Below the pieces are notes generated by a model that was not told where the DNA came from, ran no database searches, and saw only the letters and a program-made list of their open reading frames with translations. Positions 1-4,657 of a stretch of DNA of 8,717 nt are shown in pieces. The translations under genes and the position numbers were made by a program. Each line of letters starts with the position of its first letter. The stretch's first letter is position 1. This DNA is from DASWRT01 sp036403035 (GTDB lineage: Bacteria; Pseudomonadota; Alphaproteobacteria; ATCC43930; CGMCC-115725): assembly GCA_036403035.1 (NCBI GenBank), contig DASWRT010000500.1:1-8717 (forward strand). The letters run 5' to 3'.

Positions 1-172
1 GGTCGGGGCGTACTTGGTGCTCGGCCAAGTGATCGGCGTCCATATCGACCGTGCCTATCTCAAGGATGGCCGGTTCGATACGGCGGCTGCGCAGCCGATC
101 GCCCGGTGCGGCTACCGCGGCGACTATGCCGAACTCGGCCGGATGTTCGAGATGATCCGTCCGACATCATGA
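1..172 (+). CDS. Flavin reductase-like domain protein, 3' fragment
   Basis: Only the last 56 codons are in the window (reading frame from base 2, stop TGA at 170-172); the start lies upstream. The visible piece reads VGAYLVLGQVIGVHIDR, then YLKDGRFDTA, then PIARCGYRGDYAEL. From family knowledge this is the C-terminal signature of flavin reductase-like (DIM6/NtaB-type, FMN-binding split barrel) proteins, where the 'GEVVGVHID' strand and the 'RCGYRGDYAEV' tail are typical. Such proteins bind FMN and are often annotated as flavin reductases or flavoprotein oxygenase partners; the substrate cannot be told from this fragment. The gene ends about 80 bases before a symmetric hairpin that probably serves as a shared terminator with the convergent lipoprotein gene. 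I am confident of the family and unsure of any specific activity. Confidence 0.8.
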   Translation, partial: VGAYLVLGQVIGVHIDRAYLKDGRFDTAAAQPIARCGYRGDYAELGRMFEMIRPTS

Positions 173-249
173 GCGTCGACCGCCGCGCGCCGGATTGTCC
201 GGCGTAGGGCGAGCGCGTCGCTGCCGGCGACTCTGCTGCCGCTGGCTTA

Positions 250-286
250 ACCGACGACCGCTGAGTCAAGCTCAGCGGCCGTCGGT
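250..286. terminator. Symmetric hairpin between convergent genes (likely bidirectional terminator)
   Basis: An 8-bp perfect stem, CCGCTGAG (258-265) with CTCAGCGG (271-278), closes a 5-base loop TCAAG. After a 2x2 internal mismatch it is extended by a 6-bp outer stem, ACCGAC (250-255) with GTCGGT (281-286). It lies between the stop of the flavin reductase-like gene (+) and the stop of the lipoprotein gene (-), where a terminator for both is expected. There is no strong T tract on either side (short TTAA and ATTA flanks only), so efficiency is uncertain. Confidence 0.65.
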
Positions 287-287
287 A

Positions 288-821
288 TTACTTCTGGCCC
301 GGGTGGTTGCGCGCCGCTTCCTCGGGGGAGAGCTGGAAGCCGAGAATGATGCCGTAATCCGCGCCGATCGCGCCCTCGGGCAGCGGGATCCGCTCCTCGA
401 CCTCCTCGCGGATGCCGGCGCGCTGCTGGTTCGAGCGGAACTGGATCCGCGTCGGAAACACTTCCTTGGCCAGGATATTGCGCTGCGGATCGGTGATCGC
501 GACGAAATACTGCACGTCGGTCCCGTCGCCGTCGGCAGCGGGACCGCGCTCGCCGACGATGTCGATCGTCATGTCGACGCCGACGCTGGTGCGGTTATAG
601 CTGCAACTGCCGCGGGCATCGGTGATTTCGGCGCTATAGCGCACGTCGGTGAGATCGCGCGCCGGCCCATCCCGGTAGATCGTGGTGCGCTCCAGTTCGG
701 GCACCACCGCGACGCGCGGGCAGGGCGGCCCTTCCGGTTTCGAAAAGGACGAGCAGGCGCCAAGCGCGCCGCCGCAGACAAGCACGGCCGCCAACGCGGA
801 CGCTCCGGGACGGAAATTCAT
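288..821 (-). CDS. Small conserved lipoprotein of unknown function
   Basis: A 177-residue protein with a lipoprotein signal: short basic N-terminus (MNFRPG), hydrophobic stretch (residues 7-20) and lipobox L-G-A-C with the acylated cysteine at residue 23, so it is probably anchored on the periplasmic side of a membrane. Two further cysteines in the mature part (C34 and C73) could form a disulfide. The rest (about residues 35-165) alternates hydrophobic and polar residues, as in a beta-rich fold, with no catalytic motif that I recognise. I chose the ATG at 821 because it starts the signal peptide directly; longer in-frame extensions upstream have arginine-rich, shadow-like composition. The ribosome site is weak (only an AAGAAAAA purine run). 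It lies 88 bases downstream of the CDGSH gene on the same strand and may be co-transcribed with it. It looks like a conserved alphaproteobacterial lipoprotein, but I cannot name it. Confidence 0.8.
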   Translation of the reverse strand: MNFRPGASALAAVLVCGGALGACSSFSKPEGPPCPRVAVVPELERTTIYRDGPARDLTDVRYSAEITDARGSCSYNRTSVGVDMTIDIVGERGPAADGDGTDVQYFVAITDPQRNILAKEVFPTRIQFRSNQQRAGIREEVEERIPLPEGAIGADYGIILGFQLSPEEAARNHPGQK

Positions 822-909
822 TTTTTCTTGTACGGTGATTGCGGGGGAGAGCGGTAGCTGGTTTTGCCCGCCGACCCGGCGAGGGTCCGCGAGCGGCTTT
901 GGAATCGGC

Positions 910-1149
910 CTACAACCGGTTGTGCGAGCCGTCGCAGAACGGGATGGAGCCCGTCGCCTTGCAGCCGCAGAACCAGACCTTTTCGGTCTTCGGCGCGGTG
1001 TACGCGACCGGCACGAGGCCCGTGCCCTTGTGCGAGCCGTCGCAGAACGGCTGGGTCTTGCTGCGTCCGCAGGCGCACCAGAAATATTGCTGGCCGGCCT
1101 GCACCTCCAATCCATAAGGTGCCTTTTGCGCTGGAATCGGTTCGCTCAT
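910..1149 (-). CDS. Tandem CDGSH iron-sulfur domain protein
   Basis: A 79-residue protein made almost entirely of two CDGSH zinc-finger-like motifs, each binding a 2Fe-2S cluster through three Cys and one His. Motif 1 is C25-x-C27-x2-S-x3-P-x-C36-D-G-S-H40; motif 2 is C61-x-C63-x2-T-x3-P-x-C72-D-G-S-H76. All eight ligands are intact. From family knowledge (the mitoNEET superfamily, prokaryotic two-motif type) these soluble proteins are implicated in electron or Fe-S cluster transfer; the partner here is unknown. There is no signal peptide or membrane anchor, so it is cytoplasmic. I chose the ATG at 1149 because an AGGAAGGGG ribosome site sits just upstream and because the protein then has the compact size of the family; an open frame extends further upstream but looks non-coding. 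It is divergent from ispH, itself a 4Fe-4S enzyme. Confidence 0.92.
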   Translation of the reverse strand: MSEPIPAQKAPYGLEVQAGQQYFWCACGRSKTQPFCDGSHKGTGLVPVAYTAPKTEKVWFCGCKATGSIPFCDGSHNRL

Positions 1150-1318
1150 GACCCCTTCCTTACAGTGGCTCGCTGTACTAATTTGCGCAGCCGGCTCGTT
1201 CGACTCTATGCGAGGGAGAGCCGGCCGCACAAGGGCTGCCCGCGCATACCCACCATCCCCGCTGCTGCCGTCGTCAGCCGAAATCGGTGGACATCGTTTC
1301 TGAGGATAGGATCGGCAT
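1150..1318. promoter_or_regulatory. Divergent intergenic region between CDGSH gene and ispH, with two inverted repeats
   Basis: These 169 bases must hold the promoters for both divergent genes, but I find no convincing -35/-10 pair. Two inverted repeats are visible. One is TACAG (1161-1165) with CTGTA (1173-1177) around a 7-base spacer, close to the CDGSH start. The other is GCCGGCTC (1190-1197) with GAGCCGGC (1218-1225) around a 20-base loop. Either could be an operator or a leader hairpin; neither matches a regulator site that I know. The ispH ribosome site (GAGGATAGG, 1302-1310) is at the right edge, 8 bases before its ATG. Confidence 0.4.
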
Positions 1319-2263
1319 ATGGCTAAACCGGCGCTGAGACTTCTGCTGGCCGGACCGCGCGGCTTCTGCGCCGGCGTTGACCGCGCCATCCAGATCGTCG
1401 AGCGCGCGATCGAGCGGTTCGGCGCGCCGGTCTACGTGCGCCACGAGATCGTCCACAACCGGCACGTCGTCGAGATGCTGGAGAAGAGGGGCGCTGTCTT
1501 CGTCGAGGAACTGGACGAGGTTCCGGAGGACGTGCCCGTCGTGTTCTCGGCGCACGGCGTGCCGAAGTCGGTTCCGGCCGAGGCCGAGCGGCGCAACCTG
1601 ATGTATCTCGACGCGACCTGCCCGCTCGTCAGCAAGGTGCATCGCGAAGCGGAGCGGCAGTACTCCAAGGGCTACCGCATCGTCCTGATCGGCCATGCCG
1701 GACATCCCGAGGTCGTCGGCACGATGGGACAGCTTCCGCGCGGCGCGATCCTCCTCGTCGAGAGCGCCGAGGACGTCGACCGGATGGAGGTCGACGAGCC
1801 GGACAACCTCGCCTACATCACGCAGACGACGCTGTCGATCGACGACACCGCCGATATCGTGACGGCGCTGAAGCGGCGCTTTCCGACGATCCACGGGCCG
1901 CGCAAGGACGACATCTGCTATGCGACGACCAACCGGCAGCAGGCGGTGAAGGCGATCGCCGGCCGGTGCGACGCGCTGTTCGTGATCGGCGCGCCGAACT
2001 CCTCGAACTCGATGCGGCTGGTCGACGTGGCGCTGAAGCACGGCTGTCCGCGCGCGCAGCTGATCCGCAGCGCCAACCGGATCGACTGGGCGTTCCTCGA
2101 AGGCGTCCGCTCGCTCGGCATCACCGCGGGCGCCTCCGCGCCGGAGATCCTGGTCGAGGAGGTCGTCGCCGCCTGCCGCGAGCGCTACGAGGTCTCGATC
2201 GAGGAGGTCGTGGTCACCGAGGAGACCGTGACCTTCAATCTGCCGCGGGCGTTGAGCGCCTGA
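1319..2263 (+). CDS. ispH: 4-hydroxy-3-methylbut-2-enyl diphosphate reductase (IspH/LytB)
   Basis: Catalyses the last step of the non-mevalonate (MEP) pathway, reducing HMBPP to isopentenyl and dimethylallyl diphosphate with a 4Fe-4S cluster in the cytoplasm. At 314 residues it is the normal family length. The three cluster cysteines are present: C17 (GFCAGVDRAI), C101 (DATCPLV) and C200 (DDICYATTNRQ). Substrate-binding and catalytic residues known from the E. coli enzyme are also visible: H46 in HEIVHNRHVV, H79 in SAHGV, H129 and E131 in GHAGHPE, the TQTT motif at 168-171, S228/N230 in NSSNS, and S273 in GASAPE. The ATG at 1319 is preceded at 8 bases by GAGGATAGG. thrB follows after 54 bases and rnhA after that, so it probably heads a three-gene operon. 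No anomaly seen. Confidence 0.97.
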   Translation: MAKPALRLLLAGPRGFCAGVDRAIQIVERAIERFGAPVYVRHEIVHNRHVVEMLEKRGAVFVEELDEVPEDVPVVFSAHGVPKSVPAEAERRNLMYLDATCPLVSKVHREAERQYSKGYRIVLIGHAGHPEVVGTMGQLPRGAILLVESAEDVDRMEVDEPDNLAYITQTTLSIDDTADIVTALKRRFPTIHGPRKDDICYATTNRQQAVKAIAGRCDALFVIGAPNSSNSMRLVDVALKHGCPRAQLIRSANRIDWAFLEGVRSLGITAGASAPEILVEEVVAACRERYEVSIEEVVVTEETVTFNLPRALSA

Positions 2264-2317
2264 AAGCGGCGGCGGCAAGTCCCGCAATAACGACGGGCGG
2301 CACGGGCAGCCGGCACG

Positions 2318-3283
2318 ATGGCGGTTTATACCGACGTTTCGGATGACGATCTGCGCATCTTCATCGCGCAGTACGATCTCGGCGAGGTGATTTCCTGCAA
2401 GGGGATCGCGGAGGGCGTCGAGAACTCGAACTTCCTGCTGCGGACCGAGAGCGGCACCTTCATCCTGACGCTCTACGAGAAGCGGGTCGACCGCGCCGAC
2501 CTGCCGTTCTTCGTCGGCCTGATGGAGCATCTCGCCAAGCAGGGATTCGCCTGTCCGACGCCGGTGAAGGCGCGCGACGGCGTCGCGCTGCGCGAGCTGT
2601 GCGGCCGGCCGGCGGCGCTCGTCACGTTCCTCGACGGCATGTGGCCGCGGCGCATCCAGCCGTTCCACTGCGCCGGCCTCGGCCGGGCGATGGCCGAGAT
2701 GCACGTCGCGGGCCTGTCCTTCCCGATGGCACGGCCGAACAGCCTCTCGGTTGCCGGCTGGCACACGCTCTTCGCGGCGTCGCGCGACCGCGCGCACGAG
2801 GTGCGTCCCGGCCTCGCCGAGGAACTGGGCGACGAGTTGGCGCAGATCACGGCGGCATGGCCGGCCAGCCTGCCGCGCGGCATGATCCACGCCGACCTGT
2901 TTCCGGACAACGTCTTCTTCCGCGGCAGCGAGCGGGTCTCCGGCATCATCGACTTCTATTTCGCCTGCACCGATTTCCTCGCCTACGACATCGCCATCTG
3001 CCTCAACGCCTGGTGCTTCGAGCCGGACGGCGCCTTCAACGTGACCAAGGCGCGGCTGCTGCTGTCGAACTATCGCGCGGTGCGGCCGATCGGCGAGGAT
3101 GAGCTGGCGGCGCTGCCGCTTCTGGCGCGAGGCAGCGCGCTCCGCTTCCTGCTGACCCGGCTCTACGACTGGCTGAACCAGCCGACGGGCGCGCTGGTCC
3201 GCCCGAAGGATCCGCTCGAATACCTGCACAAGCTGCGCTTCCACCGCGGCGTGTCGGGCATCGGCGCCTACGGCCTGGACTGA
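2318..3283 (+). CDS. thrB: Homoserine kinase, aminoglycoside-phosphotransferase-fold type
   Basis: Phosphorylates L-homoserine with ATP to O-phosphohomoserine, the committed step toward threonine. This 321-residue protein belongs to the APH/choline-kinase-fold ThrB family common in alphaproteobacteria, not the GHMP-kinase ThrB of E. coli. Visible features: the N-terminal lobe GIAEGVENSNFLL (29-41), with the strand FILTLYEKR (48-56) carrying the likely ATP-binding lysine; the catalytic loop H191-A-D193-L-F-P-D-N198 (the HxDxxxxN motif); and the metal-binding D212 in IIDFYFACTDF. The ATG at 2318 has only a weak purine-poor leader, but the protein begins at the usual family position (MAVYTDVSDDDL). 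The stop TGA shares its last base with the rnhA ATG (TGATG), implying translational coupling. An APH kinase of other specificity is possible in principle, but the sequence and the ispH/rnhA context fit ThrB well. Confidence 0.93.
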   Translation: MAVYTDVSDDDLRIFIAQYDLGEVISCKGIAEGVENSNFLLRTESGTFILTLYEKRVDRADLPFFVGLMEHLAKQGFACPTPVKARDGVALRELCGRPAALVTFLDGMWPRRIQPFHCAGLGRAMAEMHVAGLSFPMARPNSLSVAGWHTLFAASRDRAHEVRPGLAEELGDELAQITAAWPASLPRGMIHADLFPDNVFFRGSERVSGIIDFYFACTDFLAYDIAICLNAWCFEPDGAFNVTKARLLLSNYRAVRPIGEDELAALPLLARGSALRFLLTRLYDWLNQPTGALVRPKDPLEYLHKLRFHRGVSGIGAYGLD

Positions 3284-3774
3284 TGGCCGGCAGCAACGGC
3301 GAGGGTCCCCGTCAACCGCCGCTCGTCGACATCTTCACCGACGGCGCATGCAGCGGCAATCCGGGGCCGGGCGGGTGGGGCGCCATCCTGCGCTACGGCA
3401 CGACCGAGCGGGAGCTGTCGGGCTTCGCCAATCCGACAACCAACAACCGCATGGAGATGACCGCCGCGATCGAGGCCCTGGAGGCGCTGAAGCGGCCGTG
3501 CGCCGTGCGGCTGCACACCGACAGCCAGTATCTGCGCGACGGCATCACGCGCTTCATCCACGCCTGGAAGCGCAACAACTGGAAGACTGCCGACAAGAAG
3601 CCGGTCAAGAACATCGACCTGTGGCAGCGGCTGGAAGCGGCGATGAAGCCGCACACGGTCGAGTGGTTCTGGGTAAAAGGTCACGCCGGTCACCCGGAGA
3701 ACGAGCGGGCCGACGCGCTGGCCCGTTCCGGCGTCGCCGACGCGCGCGCCGCCGGAACGGCGAAGAAGGAGTGA
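3283..3774 (+). CDS. rnhA: Ribonuclease HI
   Basis: Cleaves the RNA strand of RNA-DNA hybrids (R-loops, Okazaki primers) using two metal ions. It is 163 residues long, with the complete catalytic set of the E. coli enzyme shifted by ten positions: D20 in DIFTDGACSGNPGPGGW, E58 in NNRMEMTAAIEAL, D80 in LHTDSQYL, H134 in VKGHAGH and D144 in NERADALAR. The basic handle region FIHAWKRNNWKTADKKPVKN (91-110) is present, so this is the bacterial type I enzyme with hybrid-binding protrusion. The start overlaps the thrB stop by one base and has no clear Shine-Dalgarno of its own, so it is probably translated by coupling. The first ten residues and the last about 15 (Ala/Arg/Lys rich) are ordinary variable tails. 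The gene is followed by a repeat-filled gap. Confidence 0.97.
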   Translation: MAGSNGEGPRQPPLVDIFTDGACSGNPGPGGWGAILRYGTTERELSGFANPTTNNRMEMTAAIEALEALKRPCAVRLHTDSQYLRDGITRFIHAWKRNNWKTADKKPVKNIDLWQRLEAAMKPHTVEWFWVKGHAGHPENERADALARSGVADARAAGTAKKE

Positions 3775-3811
3775 AGCTAAGAAGCGACTGAGAGCAAATA
3801 GAAGTTCGGCT

Positions 3812-3926
3812 CACCGCAGAGAGCGCGGAGGGGACGCAGAGAAACGTGGAGCAATCGGCTGTGCGCTCGCGGTGCGAGAAATCGCGCCTCGGCGAACCTC
3901 CGCGGTTCTCTGCGTCCTCCGCGGTG
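3812..3926. repeat. Long imperfect inverted repeat with degenerate ~10-base units (GCAGAG/GCGGAG type)
   Basis: The left arm (3812-3851) and right arm (3897-3926) are imperfect reverse complements. In the left-arm sense both carry CACCGC, GGAGG, then ACGCAGAGAA, ending with a GGAG; the left arm has one extra unit. Within each arm a degenerate unit of about ten bases, CGCRGAG plus 2-4 bases, is repeated 3-4 times. A small internal hairpin (CTCGC 3866-3870 with GCGAG 3874-3878) lies in the 45-base middle. The wording 'CTCTGCGTCCTCCGCGGTG' resembles interspersed repeats I have seen between genes in many proteobacterial genomes; I do not know an accepted name or function. There is no transposase and no coding potential. 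It lies 38 bases past the rnhA stop. Confidence 0.6.
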
Positions 3927-3962
3927 AAATTGTCCTTTGACGATTCCCAAGCCCACTCGGCC

Positions 3963-4059
3963 GGCAGGAGAGAGGATGAGGGGCGTCGGCGCGAACGCCG
4001 CGCGCCGAACTCTTATCAGCCCCTCACTCCCAGCCCTCTCCCGCAACGGGAGAGGGGGG
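3963..4059. repeat. Second palindromic intergenic repeat, REP-like, with a 10-bp perfect hairpin
   Basis: The core is a perfect 10-bp stem, CCCTCTCCCG (4034-4043) and CGGGAGAGGG (4047-4056), with a 3-base loop CAA. Further left, GGAGAGAGG (3967-3975) and TGAGGGG (3977-3983) are inverted relatives of CCTCTCC (4035-4041) and CCCCTCA (4020-4026), so the element can fold in two alternative ways. A smaller CGGCGC/GCGCCG pair (3987-3992, 4002-4007) lies in between. The 'CCCTCACTCCCAGCCCTCTCCCG' style of sequence is common in gene gaps of proteobacteria. It lies 14 bases after the peroxiredoxin stop and between convergent genes, so it may double as a terminator, but there is no T tract on either strand. 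Confidence 0.6.
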
Positions 4060-4070
4060 TAATGCCGCGG

Positions 4071-4553
4071 CTACAGCGCCTGCAGGATCGCTTCGGCGCT
4101 CGACACCTCGAAGGCGCCTGGCTTCTCGACATGGAGCGCCGTCACCTTGCCGTCGTCGACGACCATCGCGTAACGCTGCGAGCGCAGCCCCAGGCCGTAG
4201 CCCGAGCCGTCCATCTCCAGCCCGACCGCGCGGGTGAAGTCGCCGTTGCCGTCGGCCAGCATCTCGACCTTGCCGTCGGCCTTCTGGTCCTTGCCCCATG
4301 CGCTCATCACGAAGGCGTCGTTGACCGAGAGGCAGGCGACCGTGTCGACGCCCTTCGCCTTGAATTCCGACGCCTTCTCGACGAAGCCCGGCAGGTGCTT
4401 GGCGGAGCAGGTCGGGGTGAAGGCGCCGGGAACGGCGAACAGCACGACCTTCTTGCCCTTGAAGAAATCTTCGGTCTGCACGTCCTTCATGCCGTCCGAG
4501 GTGAGCTGCTTCAGTTTGACGGCGGGAACCTTGTCGCCAACCTTAAGGGTCAT
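4071..4553 (-). CDS. Type II (Prx5-like) peroxiredoxin
   Basis: A thiol peroxidase that reduces hydrogen or alkyl peroxides, 160 residues. The peroxidatic cysteine is C49 in PGAFTPTCS, with the conserved T46 three residues before it and the conserved arginine R127 in RYAMVV. A second cysteine, C74 (VACLSVNDAFVM), lies exactly 25 residues on, the spacing of the resolving cysteine in plant-type PrxII, so a glutaredoxin- or thioredoxin-dependent two-cysteine mechanism is likely. I chose the ATG at 4553 because GAAGG (4561-4565) sits 7 bases upstream and because the protein then starts at the family's usual point (MTLKVGDKVPAV). The frame stays open upstream to an ATG at 4661 that overlaps the stop of the disulfide reductase gene and would add a 36-residue hydrophobic leader. 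It lies 104 bases downstream of the reductase on the same strand, so co-transcription is plausible. Confidence 0.93.
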   Translation of the reverse strand: MTLKVGDKVPAVKLKQLTSDGMKDVQTEDFFKGKKVVLFAVPGAFTPTCSAKHLPGFVEKASEFKAKGVDTVACLSVNDAFVMSAWGKDQKADGKVEMLADGNGDFTRAVGLEMDGSGYGLGLRSQRYAMVVDDGKVTALHVEKPGAFEVSSAEAILQAL

Positions 4554-4657
4554 GGCTTTTCCTTCGTTCGGTTGATTTTTGGCGGGAAGGCGGACCGCGG
4601 ACACGACGAGCGGTGCGGTCGCCGGGACGAAAAGGATAATCGCTCGCCGCGCGGAAA

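Noticed and set aside
195..857. A 220-codon plus-strand open frame over the lipoprotein gene
   Set aside because: It is antisense to a gene with a clear lipobox and signal peptide, has skewed composition, and would run through the terminator hairpin.
829..909. GACCC/GGGTC mini-hairpin downstream of the CDGSH gene as a terminator
   Set aside because: The stem is only 5 bp with a mismatch beyond it and no T tract, which is not enough to call a terminator between two same-strand genes.
1274..3244. A 656-codon open frame on the minus strand, antisense to ispH and thrB
   Set aside because: ispH and thrB happen to share the same phase and are GC-rich with strong third-position bias, which removes stops on the opposite strand. 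The translation is Arg/Asp/Ala-rich low-complexity and matches no family, while both sense genes have intact catalytic motifs.
3812..4059. CRISPR array or integron-like array in the rnhA-peroxiredoxin gap
   Set aside because: The repeats are inverted and degenerate, of two unrelated families, with no regular direct repeat and spacer pattern and no cas or integrase gene nearby.
3775..4070. Insertion sequence remnant
   Set aside because: There is no transposase fragment in any frame, no matching terminal repeats bounding the whole gap, and no visible target duplication. Short dispersed repeats explain it better.
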